Below, one piece after another: positions 31,408 through 42,323 of a stretch of DNA of 64,000 nucleotides. Where the stretch lies: the NCBI GenBank assembly GCA_030374765.1, contig JARGXX010000095.1, forward strand, positions 2,046,001 through 2,110,000, read 5' to 3'. Numbering within the stretch: position 1 is the first letter of the stretch; every line of letters starts with the position of its first letter. The notes below the pieces were generated by a model. That model saw only the letters and a list, made by a program, of their open reading frames with translations, was not told the DNA's origin and searched no databases. A program made the translations under genes and the position numbers. This DNA comes from Agarophyton chilense. Taxonomy: Eukaryota; Rhodophyta; Florideophyceae; Gracilariales; Gracilariaceae.

Positions 31408-34400
31408 CTATCGTTTTCCCGGGACACCCATGGGTTTCCCCCTAGACTTCTTCCCCCGACTACCACGCATTAACTTCGATAGACTAGAACCTTTACGATT
31501 TCGACTCGCTCCAATTAGCCCAGGACGAGCCCCAGGTCCAATCATCTCCATTCCAAGCGGCACATAGGCGAATGGATCTGGCCGCCCAGAGCGCTTGACA
31601 TCACCAGCCCCTCTGCGACTCTTATACTCATCGCCAAATGAACCCTTCAGACGTTTGGAGTAACGGTCTCCTTTTTCACCTTCCATTCGCCTTCGTTTTC
31701 CGACAGCCACGTTCATGGCGTTTCTACTAAGACCCTTGCCGTCTTCATCGTCCGACGAATCACTCGCGCTTCCAATCTCTGCCAGGCCGCTGCCATCGTC
31801 ACTTTCAACAACAATAATACGACCGTCTTTCGAGTACTTTGTGACTTCACTTCCTTTGCTAGAGCGCTTTTTATGGCGCGACGTTTGGTCATTTGCATCT
31901 TCCACTTCACCTAGACCGCGAGCTCGGCCATCCAACAGGTCCATAACATCCGAAGATTTCTCAGTCCTTGAACTTGATTTTTGTTTCTTATTTGCTTTGA
32001 GTAGCTCATCTCCGTCAAGGATATCCCGTTCAACATCTGAATCTGAATCTGTATCTTCCACAAACATGTCGGTTCCATCCTCCCCTTGGGCTTCATACAT
32101 CTGGGGTTTGATGCCCCCTTGTTTTCTTTTCTCCTTTGCTGCATGCTTCTTTACCATGTCGCGGCTGTATTTCTTTCTAACGGCGGATAATAACTTCATA
32201 TGTTCGGGAGGAAACACAGCATGAAGAGCCTCGTACCCGCATTTTCGGAGAATACGCTCAAACACAACTCTTACTCGAAGACGCACTTCCTGTTTTTTTG
32301 ATCTTGCGGCCACATACACTAGCCCAGGAACAATACCTGGAAGTACAGCGGTCAGTCGGGTCGAAGGTTCAGCGAGTACTTTCGTTGCTATTTTTACAAC
32401 CCCAAGTGCGGCCTTTTGCACCTCAACATCGTTGTGGCGCAGCAAAATGGAAATGGGCCCTGGTTCCACATTTTCTGTACCATGTTTCTCTGTTTCTGAT
32501 ACATCATCAGCCATTGCTGCATCCGAATTGCCTGATCCAGCAGCAAACATGGAGTCAATTATTTGCCTGAACTCCTCGCTCATCAAAGCCTCTCCCTTGA
32601 AGTCATAAATAAGTCGCCCAAGAGCTGTCACGGTAGACGCGATCATAGGCACAGTTCGAGCACCCAATCCAGCCATCACCGCAAAAAAGAATCCCTTTAA
32701 GCCACTGTAATCGGCGCCAGAGCTGGACGAGTTCCAAGACCGTGCCATTATAACAAGCGTCTCAAACGAAGCAGATCTCGTCTTCTCAGATACATCCCTT
32801 GTTCCCATTATGACTTCAGATAGGAATGCATCATTGAGTCTTTGCAAGTAGGATACACGTTGCGACCCAAGGTTTAACCGCAGACTTTCGTGGATAAGCG
32901 TGGAAATCAGAGCCAGACGCGCAGCTTTCGCACCAGAGGCTACAGTCTTTCCAGACGTTGATATGGTATCTAAAAATGAAACATACTCTGGCGAGGACGG
33001 ATCATTCTGCCTCACTGATAAAAGCAAAGTTGCCACTCTGTACGCTTTCTTCTGCAGAGAGGACTCTTTTGGATTTGAAAAGAAAGGACTTAAAGCCTTT
33101 TCAAGAAACCCGACTTCAGATGCATCAATGGGCATAATTCTACTCTCTGCTATTGAAATCGAAAGATCTGCTGCAGCACACTGCTGTCGTATCACTTGTG
33201 CATTGTCCTTGGGCAATCTTGACTTCTCCAAACCGTCGTTTGACATGTCCACTCGCAGTTCGAGAAGTCTACGCACGGATTTTCTCAACATAGAAAGCAC
33301 AACAGCCGGGTTATTAGTAGCTTTGCATGCTGCAGTAACGGCTTCCAAGAGCATTCCCCGTCGCTCATCAGGTATCTTTTCATTCACATCTGATATAGTC
33401 TGATAGAGTTTCTTTAAGCGAGATGCAAAAGATAGTCGAATGGTTTGAGATTTCTCTTCTTCCGAAGGAAGAGACTCCACAGAAATACTCAACTGTCTCA
33501 ATCCACCAACGCCGATGGTATACATGGTAAGATTGTCTTCATCTGTTAGACAGTGATATATAGCTTGAAACAGAGTATTTAGAGAATTGTCATCCCAAAG
33601 ATCCGAGGGTTGTGTGCAAAAGGCCGGCAACAAACCCCAGATCTGCGAAACATAGTTCGCAATGTTCTTTGCCTCGATTACCCGCTTCTGTTTTCTCATG
33701 GAGACCAAAGCTTCTTGAAGCCTCGTCGCTAGCGGTACACATGCTCGACTGAAAAGATTCACAGTTGCGCCCCGTATGTTGTCTCGAAGCAGAGGCAACA
33801 GCCAAGCATTCGTCACGTGTTCCTTTTCATTGTACTCAAGTCGGCACTGTTCAAAAATGTGTGATGCTCCGCCTCCACGTGCAATTGAAGAAATGAGTGA
33901 CTGTAGAATATCTAGCCCCTTCCGATCATCTCTGTCGCATGCTTCTTGGCGCTTCTTCAGAAGACTGCGCAACAACTTGCGAATCGAATCAGACATAACA
34001 GGGCTTCCAGCAGTCATATCGTTCTCTAGATATCCTTTCAAGACAGGTAATACTTCATTCCATATCGTCCTAAATGAATCACTCACAAAGTTTTGTAAAA
34101 CGCTCAGGACATCAGAACGAGTCGAGAACCATCGCTGCCTGACTAAGTTTCGCAGTGCTGCACATATGCAACGGGTGCATTTAGGTTGAGCCGATGTGCT
34201 CACCATATCAAACATGCGCTGGACACATTGGATAATGAGGTCAGTTGAGAGAGGTGGATGATTGAAGTAGGACACATAAGTAGAACCCCCCACTTGAAGG
34301 CAGCGGGCGTAAGCCTCTCGAAGATCATCGGAAAGATCTTCAGGGAGCTCATTCTCAACGATGGCTGTCATAAGCTTCTTTAGATCGCTCTGCGGAATCC

Positions 34401-35580
34401 TCGGGGCTCCCTGGCTTCTATCTTCCGAATGCGCGTCGGTTTGATTTAGACCAATCAAGCTTGCTAGACCCTTGTATGCAAAAGCCATAACATCATATTG
34501 ATTCTTGGTTGTTATGACCACAAGATGTTTTGAAAGCCTCGCTGCATCGATAGGTTTCAAGGATCCCGATACAAGCTCCACACCTGTTAGGACGGATATC
34601 AAAGACGATACTTGCGTCGCTTCGAGTTCAGCATCACGCAACGTGGAACCAAAGAACTCGTTATATTCTTTGATTTCATTCACGAAAAAAGCTGTTGTTG
34701 TAGATGACGTCCTCGTTCTTATTACCGTAGCTCTCGGGCAGCTTAACAAAGATTTCAATGATTCTCGAGCCTTTCGCCGAGATTTGATATCACTATCGGT
34801 CGCTTCACGCAAAAGATAAATATAGGCCCTCTGCATCGTAGGATTAGACCACGACATAGACCCAAGAACAGCCAATACTGTAGAAAAGATTTTCGGAGTG
34901 TGTCGTGCTACATGAGGATGACCTGCGACATGGTCGTATGCACGCATGGCAATCTCAAGCACTAGCTCAGCTTTTGCGTTGAGCACCGCCGTACTGCAAC
35001 CAGAAACAGCCAAACTAGTCAGATAAACCAAACTGGAGGCGAGGTTAATCCCTTCATTCGAATCTGTGCCTATGGGGTCATCATCGTCATTATCCATCAT
35101 GACAGTCGTATCGTTGTTCGCGTTTCCAGAGGCCATGAGTTGCGGTACACTCATATCTCGAACGGAATTCTCAGCGTCTTTCGTCTTCTTCTTCACTCTT
35201 CGTTTCTCCTGTTTGGTCATTTTTTCTGGACGCCTTTCCCGCTGCGATTTCGATAGAATAGGACTGGTAGTAGTGATGAGCCTTTCAAGAGATGTTATAA
35301 GTGCAGCAAGATAGACAGCTGCTGCTGCTTCTCCTGAAAACGCGCGAGCTTCTTCTGGAATGGTCGATGCTACAGCCTCCAGCGTAGCACGTTCTCGTCG
35401 ATGTGCGGACAATGTTGATGTCCGACGTCTCCAAATTTCAGAAAAGCATACGGGAAGGGATGATGGCATGGGCTTTGACGCAGTCTTTTTTCTATGCTTT
35501 CGATAACTTGCCGTGGCAGTTGGTAATGCCGACGCGAGGTCGGCGACCCCCAGATTTGTTTCAACCTTTTCTTGCACCAT
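31408..35580 (-). CDS. RRP12: RRP12-like ribosomal RNA-processing HEAT-repeat protein
   Basis: A 1390-residue, single-exon protein, ATG at 35580 (MVQEKVETNLG). The N-terminal region is followed by long alpha-solenoid (HEAT-like) sequence to about residue 1130. It includes a NUC173-type segment where the RRP12 family has its R-K-A-R/L-x-L repeats (SRRKARESLKSLLS). The C-terminus is acidic and Lys-rich with a tail DPFAYVPLG that matches the conserved DPYAYIPL ending of RRP12, and a final Arg/Lys/Gly segment. RRP12 binds pre-40S and pre-60S particles with Ran and karyopherins and supports their export. Length and layout agree with the yeast and human proteins (about 1230-1300). It is tail-to-tail with the DUF4211-like gene, with 110 bases between stops. 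Confidence 0.88.
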   Translation of the reverse strand: MVQEKVETNLGVADLASALPTATASYRKHRKKTASKPMPSSLPVCFSEIWRRRTSTLSAHRRERATLEAVASTIPEEARAFSGEAAAAVYLAALITSLERLITTTSPILSKSQRERRPEKMTKQEKRRVKKKTKDAENSVRDMSVPQLMASGNANNDTTVMMDNDDDDPIGTDSNEGINLASSLVYLTSLAVSGCSTAVLNAKAELVLEIAMRAYDHVAGHPHVARHTPKIFSTVLAVLGSMSWSNPTMQRAYIYLLREATDSDIKSRRKARESLKSLLSCPRATVIRTRTSSTTTAFFVNEIKEYNEFFGSTLRDAELEATQVSSLISVLTGVELVSGSLKPIDAARLSKHLVVITTKNQYDVMAFAYKGLASLIGLNQTDAHSEDRSQGAPRIPQSDLKKLMTAIVENELPEDLSDDLREAYARCLQVGGSTYVSYFNHPPLSTDLIIQCVQRMFDMVSTSAQPKCTRCICAALRNLVRQRWFSTRSDVLSVLQNFVSDSFRTIWNEVLPVLKGYLENDMTAGSPVMSDSIRKLLRSLLKKRQEACDRDDRKGLDILQSLISSIARGGGASHIFEQCRLEYNEKEHVTNAWLLPLLRDNIRGATVNLFSRACVPLATRLQEALVSMRKQKRVIEAKNIANYVSQIWGLLPAFCTQPSDLWDDNSLNTLFQAIYHCLTDEDNLTMYTIGVGGLRQLSISVESLPSEEEKSQTIRLSFASRLKKLYQTISDVNEKIPDERRGMLLEAVTAACKATNNPAVVLSMLRKSVRRLLELRVDMSNDGLEKSRLPKDNAQVIRQQCAAADLSISIAESRIMPIDASEVGFLEKALSPFFSNPKESSLQKKAYRVATLLLSVRQNDPSSPEYVSFLDTISTSGKTVASGAKAARLALISTLIHESLRLNLGSQRVSYLQRLNDAFLSEVIMGTRDVSEKTRSASFETLVIMARSWNSSSSGADYSGLKGFFFAVMAGLGARTVPMIASTVTALGRLIYDFKGEALMSEEFRQIIDSMFAAGSGNSDAAMADDVSETEKHGTENVEPGPISILLRHNDVEVQKAALGVVKIATKVLAEPSTRLTAVLPGIVPGLVYVAARSKKQEVRLRVRVVFERILRKCGYEALHAVFPPEHMKLLSAVRKKYSRDMVKKHAAKEKRKQGGIKPQMYEAQGEDGTDMFVEDTDSDSDVERDILDGDELLKANKKQKSSSRTEKSSDVMDLLDGRARGLGEVEDANDQTSRHKKRSSKGSEVTKYSKDGRIIVVESDDGSGLAEIGSASDSSDDEDGKGLSRNAMNVAVGKRRRMEGEKGDRYSKRLKGSFGDEYKSRRGAGDVKRSGRPDPFAYVPLGMEMIGPGARPGLIGASRNRKGSSLSKLMRGSRGKKSRGKPMGVPGKR

Positions 35581-36575
35581 CGAGTTGTAGCTATGGAGAA
35601 CAAAAAAACTGGGAGGAGGACAGTGTACAGATACAAGCCCAGCAAGAACGCAACTATGAGATGCGAGAGTAGATTTGATAATGAGGCCAAAAACTCCAAT
35701 GATTGAAAGCTGTTCGCTTCGTCTTCAAAGAACTGTTGTGATGTAATTCGTTTTAGACCATGAGAGAAATGATTTCCACTTCACATAATCAGAAGGCGCC
35801 GCAGATTGTCCGGCATTTAGTTTTCTTTAGCAGACCATCGAAGCAAGGAGCTGCCGGTTGAGCCGCATCGCCGACGGTGTATCTACGCACTTACAGAACA
35901 AAATAATTCTTTTTACGAAGGGTATATTCCCAATTTGGGAATCCCACAAGGCAAAGCAGACCTAAAATGAATAGGTTCCCAAGTCGATCTTCGTGTCCAC
36001 TGTAGATACGCTTGCAACACATCGTAAGCTTACTAATCACGTTGTATTCAGCTGAACAGAACGCTACGCAATAGCGGACTCTTTCCAACATTACGAACAA
36101 TACTGAGTACGTTTTTTTCATTCCGACACGCTTATTTTTGGATGCACATGCAGCTTCAGTTCGTTCTTCACCTTCACCTTCACTTTCACGAGTCAAACGT
36201 AAAGAACAGGCAGCTTCAACCGTTGTAGCCCTTCCTGCAACCAGCAAAACCGGCTTTCACACAACAATTCTCAGATCTTGTAATCTTAGTAAACTTCTAG
36301 ATTACGACCAATTTAAACATTGTTGGAGGTCGCCTCCGTTCCAAGGTAAACAAAAGTAACGAAATCTCCGAGCGACTTGTGAACTGCCCTGAGTACACCC
36401 TGCCGAGTAGAGATCCGACGCGCAAAACGTTGTTCTCCTTGCCAACAGTCTCTCACGCAACACACATGTTGATCGACTAAAAGTGACGGGACTCATTCTA
36501 TGAAGAACACGTTCAGCACCAAGCTCCAACAGCAGCCTAACAAAACAACTTTCTAACGTGAAACACATTTTTCAG
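35581..36575. other. intergenic region upstream of RRP12
   Basis: About 1 kb between two minus-strand genes. It holds the 5' region of RRP12 and the 3' region of UBR7. No ORF or motif is supported. Confidence 0.4.
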
Positions 36576-37694
36576 TCACAATGTCTCCGCGCGATCAGAG
36601 AGTAATTCTGCCTTCAGTTCTGTCATATACGATAGGAGAATGCTGCGGTTTATGTTCCCTCCGTTCGTCTGAATCGCTTCTCGAAGAAAATCTGTAATCC
36701 TTTTCCGGATGTTCATGATTTCGTGCACTCCAAGGGGTTCATTTTTCTGCCCTACCCTCGTAGGCTCCCTGAGAGGTGTCTTCGGTGGACGAGCTTTGTT
36801 TTGAACACGAGGTTTCCGCGGAATACGCTCATCCTTATCAAATACCTTTGGAGCAGGTGACCCGGGCTCACTGACCTCCTCAAGCTCTAAGATTTCGTCT
36901 CCACCATCCTCAACTGCATTTTCAATGTCTTCAACCCCATAATCCTCACTGTCTTCATCCTCGGAGGCAGGTGAAACGAAATCATTTCTATCCACTAAGT
37001 AAAACACATCGTTTGATTTGTAAAGTTCCATACAATCTTGGCATCTGCAGAGGTAAGAGCGGAAACCGGGGCGCCACATATAATCTAGACTTCCTGCTTT
37101 CGTTGAAACGCTGATGTTCTTAGGGCGAAAACATCTTTCCCCCATAGGTTTCTTAATATACCCCTTCTTCTTCCAAACGTTTAATATTTCGTAATACTCC
37201 GCTAATACAGACACCTTTTTCACGCAATCCTTGCAAGTTAGCTCATACTCCATATCAAACTGGGTTGATCGCTTCCGAGCGAGACCATCGAGGATATAAC
37301 ATTTCTCATGAAACCAGTCCTCACATATCGCGCACTGAGTCATTGCAAGCCTGTAGTCATATGCGCTATCACACCGACAGTAGTTCCCAACAAAGTTGTG
37401 GGAATATGAGTTTTCTGTGTTAAAGTCATCCTTGGGCGGAAATAAGCGACAGGAATTCTTTGCACGCTTGTTTCCACAATCACAACGAAACTGCCTTTTT
37501 GTGTAAAGCTCGAAGACCTCATCGGGATGATCTGCATGGCATGTTTCTCGACATCCCCGACAAAACCCAGATTGGACACCACTCGCTTCCCTCGTGCATT
37601 TCCGGCAGGCGTATAGATCTTGGCGAACGTATCCAAGCTCATATGTACACGGTCGGATTGGCTTCCGGCCTTGACGCCCTCGACCTCGAGTCAT
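36576..37694 (-). CDS. UBR7: UBR7-type N-recognin (UBR box + PHD finger)
   Basis: A 372-residue protein, ATG at 37694 (MTRGRGRQGRKP). The UBR box occupies about 16-90: PCTYELGYVRQDLYACRKC, GFCRGCRETCHADH, FRCDCGNKRAKNSCRL, with the Cys/His ligands of that zinc fold. A PHD-type finger follows at about 107-165 (NYCRCDSA, QCAICEDWFHEKC, CKDC). A conserved C-terminal region follows (FRSYLCRCQDCMELY), then an acidic stretch and a basic Pro-rich tail. This order is specific to UBR7, a putative E3 ligase/N-recognin that in animals also acts on chromatin. Ligase activity is inferred from the family. Confidence 0.92.
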   Translation of the reverse strand: MTRGRGRQGRKPIRPCTYELGYVRQDLYACRKCTREASGVQSGFCRGCRETCHADHPDEVFELYTKRQFRCDCGNKRAKNSCRLFPPKDDFNTENSYSHNFVGNYCRCDSAYDYRLAMTQCAICEDWFHEKCYILDGLARKRSTQFDMEYELTCKDCVKKVSVLAEYYEILNVWKKKGYIKKPMGERCFRPKNISVSTKAGSLDYMWRPGFRSYLCRCQDCMELYKSNDVFYLVDRNDFVSPASEDEDSEDYGVEDIENAVEDGGDEILELEEVSEPGSPAPKVFDKDERIPRKPRVQNKARPPKTPLREPTRVGQKNEPLGVHEIMNIRKRITDFLREAIQTNGGNINRSILLSYMTELKAELLSDRAETL

Positions 37695-38071
37695 TTTTGC
37701 AGTAACTTCGATGTTCCGTTGGGAGTATGATAAGGTAAACGTCCGGAACTGTCGAGATTGTTCATATACAGCGACAGCGACAACCTTTGCTATCTAAAAT
37801 GCATGGATGACAGGGCAAGTTGGTAGGGTTGATACTGTATCAGAAGCGTACTCCAGAAGCGAACAATAATATTTCGTTGTACTTGGCATTTGAAACTTGA
37901 TTCCCTCGTGGATGCTGGCCCCGTTCAGAACATCTACTATACAGTGCAAAAATATAACAACGGCGTGTCTACGGTGCTTTCTGCAGTCCTGATTATTTCG
38001 CTGAGTGCACAGCAATGCAGGAGATCGTCACTGTGCACTCAAGCCTGATAATCCGCGCACAATAAACCGTT
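37695..38071. other. UBR7 5' region, left flank of the copia element
   Basis: No gene. The retrotransposon starts 383 bases upstream of the UBR7 ATG, within likely promoter distance. Confidence 0.45.
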
Positions 38072-38076
38072 CCGGG
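38072..38076. repeat. copia target-site duplication CCGGG, left copy
   Basis: CCGGG directly before the LTR edge, repeated at 46693-46697 after the other LTR. Confidence 0.8.
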
Positions 38077-38210
38077 AGTGACTAAGAGGAACGATGACCG
38101 AGACCCCCGGCGCCCGTCGGCGGGGGTTGGTCGCTTCATTGGTGTACTACGGTCAACGTGTACAGCTATCATCTGCGTGGTGGCAGAGAGTACTTGCTCG
38201 GCGGTGCTGG
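38077..38210 (-). repeat. copia 3' LTR, distal part
   Basis: Matches the 5' LTR at 46584-46692 (shared GACCGAGACCCCCGGCGCCC core and TCATCTGCGTGGTG end). The outer base pair is AG where the other copy has TG. The final 12 bases are the MULE target duplication. Confidence 0.8.
38199..38210. repeat. MULE target-site duplication, left copy
   Basis: CGGCGGTGCTGG, repeated exactly at 42115-42126. Mutator-like elements usually duplicate 8-11 bases, so 11 of these 12 may be the true duplication. Confidence 0.85.
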
Positions 38211-38444
38211 CCAAAAGGCCAAAATACACGACGTCTGGTATGTGTGAAATAGACTAGATGTAGCCCAATTAAAATTCTGGCCGCATTTCAGATATCGTAC
38301 AATGCACCGTTGCCCCCAACTCGGAGTGCGCTCTCTGAGCTCGCATGGCGCTCCTTGCGCATATGCGCATCAGGCCAATCACACATCGTCCACATCGTCC
38401 CACATTGTCCTCGCTCTTTTCTTGTCCAATGCGCAAGCCGGCCG
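38211..38444 (+). repeat. MULE left terminal inverted repeat
   Basis: 234 bases, roughly 90% identical to the complement of 41881-42114. It starts CCAAAAGGCCAAAATAC and ends GCGCAAGCCGGCCG. Inside are a GCGCATATGCGC palindrome and three spaced CATCGTCC words. Confidence 0.92.
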
Positions 38445-38840
38445 CAACTCGAGCTCCTTCTCCACAAATCACCTCGCTTCAAGTCCTCGCCATGTAGCTA
38501 AGAAAAATGGCGCAACATTTGAACCTGAGAAAGGGTCGTTGAACCTGAGGGTCGTGTGACTAGATGGTGGAGCAGTCATACGACCCTCTTAGATTCAGTT
38601 TTCCGTTTTCATGATCATCATTATAACGCACGTTTTGTACGTGCAGCGAAGATTGCTCTGCCGCCGTACCGCGTCGCATAGAAAGCAAATGTTAGGCTTT
38701 TTGTAATTGTGAATACTCATAATACTGAAGGCTTGCTTTTATATCTATTTTACTTACGATGTACATTTTTTTATGATTTCTATTGCTCTAGCCTGCGCGT
38801 TTTGTATCTCAGATTGGGACGGTTGACTCAAGGTTTGAGA

Positions 38841-39230
38841 TTAAGAGCCACAAACGGCATTAGGGTAAGACTGTGGAGCACCATCTCGTTGTTTTTTGGT
38901 AGCCAATCTCTCAGTGAAGCTCTTCTTTCGCTTTGGAGACCTCACAGATGACAAAATTGATGGTAGGCTTTTGGAGAAGTCGATTTGGTCAACCGATAAG
39001 GAATCGAAGTAGTTGGTCCCCGCCGAATTGGTTAGACTCTCAGGTTCATATTTGCTTATTAGAGACAGTGAAGGAATAGAACCATCGGAAATCATTTTCT
39101 TCACTGTTTCGAGGAGCCGATGTACTCTCTGCAGTGCAACGATACCCATGCCCGAAGCCAAGCGATGTATTTGGTCGTACATGGCCTTTCCATCTGTATA
39201 ACAGCCGTAGTTCCGAAGCTCTACATCCAA
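38841..39230 (-). pseudogene. second MULE ORF or transposase C-terminal part
   Basis: A 130-codon minus-strand frame (start context MDVELRNYGCYTDGKAMYDQ), 390 bases downstream of the transposase frame inside the MULE. It reads like a real helical protein with a Lys-rich patch (RSPKRKKSFTERLATKKQR). It may be the C-terminal end of the transposase, or an exon. No domain is recognised. Confidence 0.4.
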
Positions 39231-39619
39231 TTTACGATTACCAGATCACTTATCTCTGCATTTTTGTCTTACTTCCCATCAATGGGCAAGAGCTTCGACT
39301 TTAACGCATCTGCATCAATCAAACCGGCAGTTTGACGAATGTTGGACACTCTCGAAATGTACCACTTTTTGGAGTTTCTCTTCCAGTACGTATCAAACAA
39401 TTTGTCGATTGCAATGTACTTCGAGAGTACTACCTTAAACCGCGGCTAACGTAGAACCTCTTCCCCACACACCATCGCGCACCGAACTACATGACGGTAT
39501 GGGAAACCCATCATGATGCTGTCTCTACAGCTGCAGCGCACTTCCAGGTTTCTCTTCGCTTCTGTGCCACTTCCGCTTTCTCTGCAAGCGAAAATCACAG
39601 TAATGGGTAGTACTGGCGA

Positions 39620-40981
39620 TTAATTCGCAATGGAATTTAAAGTTGATGGCGGATTTGGTTGCGGATGTGGTTTGGACGTTGCGGCATACTCCTTTTTCCA
39701 CATTAACTCGAACTTCGCCACAGGGCCAACATAGCTCCCATCTTGTACCACCTCACGCCATTCCACAGCCTCAATGTCTACTAATGTTGCGCTTAGAACT
39801 GCGTAGGACTTCGACGGAACTATACTGAGCTCTTTAAACTTCAAGAGCGTGTAACTGGTGTACTCGTTGATCATATAGTTCAGAACTGGGAAGGGGGGGT
39901 GGGGGGTAATAGGGAGTTGTGTATCTCGGATTGATCTATGACGCGAGCTGAGGGGAGTAAGGGATCTGAGGTGTGAGGATCGCCTTTCAACTCTCCTTTT
40001 CCTTGACAGTCGAAGCATTTCATAGGGGATCTTAGAGAAAGGCACCTTCTTCGACAGAATGTATGCCCGGTAGCCATAGTCAGATGCCTCCATGTAGCCT
40101 GTACCCTGAAAAAGATACCTCTTCAGTACTGCTGCATCTCTGAAACAGACCACTAACATGTGCGGTTTGGAGTGGTAGAGGTACTTGAACCAAAGCGGAG
40201 GGTTGCGTTGGAAACCGTAAAAGTATTGTCGTTCGAACGCTTCTCTTCTACACACAAAACTGGATATACTTCTCGACCTTCTCAAGTTGAAGAGATCTAG
40301 GGACATAATATCACACCATGTGCTCCTTCCTATCTTTCCACACCACAAAGTGACGTTCTTCATCTGGTTTTGATTTAGATGCCACTCGTCAAGCGATATG
40401 AAAGATGTATCAAAGACCTTCTCCGTCGCGTTAATACATGGGACGCTCTGGTCCATAGTTATCGTTGCCGGAGAGAACAGGATAATGGACTTGAAACGCG
40501 AAAGTATCTGAACGAAATCCTCTTCTCTCTCTCCGGCAATGAAATCCATGAAGAACGTTAGCGTGAACCCATTATTTGACCTCCCTTTGATGGTAAACAA
40601 CGTATATCCAAACCAATTCGCTACATCCTTACAATCCACCGAGATGCCTGGCACAATTCCGTAGTCCTCGTAGTCATTAAGCCACTTCTTGAAAGTGCAA
40701 CACGCCGATATCATTCTTACAGATCTGTCGCACTTGAAAAAGAACTTGTTACCAGGGTCTTCTTTGTTGAGGGCAACGAGTGCTTTACAAAGTCTCATTC
40801 ATTCTAAATCCTTTGGATTGCTTAGCGAGGCAGCGTATCCTAGTTGCTTCGGAGCCGCTATAAGATTGATTACTTTCTTATACTTGTCCTCCAAGTATCT
40901 CAAGGTATCTTGGAAGGACATTCTCAGATTGTTGGTCATGTGAAGCGCTTCAGAGCGCATCCTCGGGGCAAGACGCTTCAC
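39620..40981 (-). pseudogene. MULE transposase (in-frame stop)
   Basis: The minus-strand frame 40981-40802 ends at a TGA (40799-40801), and the same frame continues from ATG 40798 for 392 codons. Catalytic-domain landmarks are ISVDCKDVANWFGYTLFTIKG (first Asp), TLTFFMDFIAGEREEDFVQIL (hydrophobic core and E-rich helix), SPATITMDQSVPCINA (second Asp) and LDEWHLNQN (the C/E-x-WH motif), then a helical tail. This is the Mutator/MULE DDE fold that excises and reinserts the DNA element. The TGA and missing N-terminal zinc finger suggest a decayed copy; a spliced gene is the alternative. Confidence 0.8.
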
Positions 40982-41880
40982 CCCACAGCTTTATGCAGGT
41001 TTATGATTGTGTCTAGCCCCTGTGAAGTCGGCGACGTAGGATTTATTGCCTCCGTCTTCGTCTGAACCGACTGTCTTGATAGTAAGAGAAATTGCATCGC
41101 CCAGGTGGCTTCGAGTTATACTTCTCGCACTTCAGGAGACCCTTTTGTAGCACGCGACGGTTTCCAGCCACTCAATTGGTTTCAGTTCGCTTCCTGTCGC
41201 CTATGTAGATCTATGCTGGCGTATAGAGATAGTATCCTATACAATCGGCGATGTGCTGCACTTCTTTCATTACATCGTTGCCGGGGGCATCGAAAGAAAG
41301 GCTTTGAAAGTAAACAATGACCGCCGACTTAAAGCATTCTTCAATATGCTCCTTGTCGTCTTCCACCTCGCCTGTCTTACTCTCAGCTAAACTAACATTC
41401 TCCATCTTTTCTTCTTGTCCATCCTTGACATGCACGTCCACTTCATCCTCACATTCAATGTCGTCATCGTCGTTGAGAGATTTCTCTACGTGGAAAATAT
41501 CTAAAAGAATCTCTTCTTCGTCATCTAAAAACAGAAATCGATCGATCAGTGATGAGTTCTATCTTTCAGTCCAATATCATCATGTTTCCCGTCCGTACCA
41601 TTCCTGCTCTCCATTCCATCGTCTACAGCGGATCCAGGCATGCTGGTGGGTGTTGCTCTTGTACTACACTGATAGTTTGAAGTAGAAGAGTAGGAAGAAG
41701 TGTGTACATACTCAATGATATGCTTGGAGTAGTTTTTGGGTTCCCTGTCCGGGCTCGGTATCCCCGGGGCTCCTGTTCCAGACAGTGGGGCTTTTAGACC
41801 ACTCACATCTCCTACTTCGTTACCATTTACGCCTCGTAATTCATTACCAGTCACGTCTCCTATGTCGTTTCCTAAAGACA
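40982..41880. other. MULE 5' internal region
   Basis: Contains two short minus-strand frames (41211-41441, acidic; 41546-41980, Gly/Asn-rich and running into the TIR) that could be remnants of the transposase N-terminus. No zinc finger is recognised. Confidence 0.35.
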
Positions 41881-42114
41881 CGGCCGGCTTGCGCATTGGA
41901 CGAGGAGAGAGCGAAGACGATGTGGGACGATGTGGACGATGTGTGATTGGCCTGATACGCATATGCGCAAAGAGCGCCATGCGAGCTCAGAGAGCGCACT
42001 CCGAGTTGGGGGCCACGGTGCATGGTACGGTATCTGAAATGCGGCCAGAATTTTAATTGGTCTACATCTAGTCTATTTCATACATACCAGATGTCGAGTA
42101 TTTTGGCCGTTTGC
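41881..42114 (-). repeat. MULE right terminal inverted repeat
   Basis: Inverted partner of 38211-38444, outermost bases GCAAACGGCCAAAATAC when read inward. Confidence 0.92.
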
Positions 42115-42178
42115 CGGCGGTGCTGGCAGACGAGAGGTCTTGACTCACACGCTTCTGCGTGGTGACACACCTGCCGAC
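42115..42178 (-). repeat. copia 3' LTR, proximal part
   Basis: Starts (minus strand) TGTCACCACGCAGA like the 5' LTR. It begins with the second CGGCGGTGCTGG copy of the MULE duplication on the plus strand. The rejoined 3' LTR would be about 75 bases longer than the 5' LTR, with the CCACCACGCAGA word present twice. Confidence 0.65.
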
Positions 42179-42323
42179 CTTCGAGTCTGCCAAGTGCCGC
42201 TGGTTAGTCTCTTTGGGTCTCAGCGATCGTATAACGGCGGAGCTGCGGTCGCTGTAGCGGCTGCTGTTGAGGGATGAAGAACCTGTGGTAGCTGGGCTTT
42301 GATGAGGCACAGTTTCGTAGCAA

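Larger units (their letters stand above)
38211..42114 (-). mobile_element. Mutator-like element (MULE) with 234-bp TIRs
   Basis: A 3.9-kb element bounded by long inverted repeats (38211-38444 and 41881-42114). It contains a minus-strand MULE transposase and is flanked by an 11-12 bp duplication. It sits inside the copia 3' LTR, so it is younger than the copia insertion. Confidence 0.9.

Noticed and set aside
35891-36247. 118-codon minus-strand frame upstream of RRP12
   Set aside because: No motif, unusual composition, and no support beyond being open.
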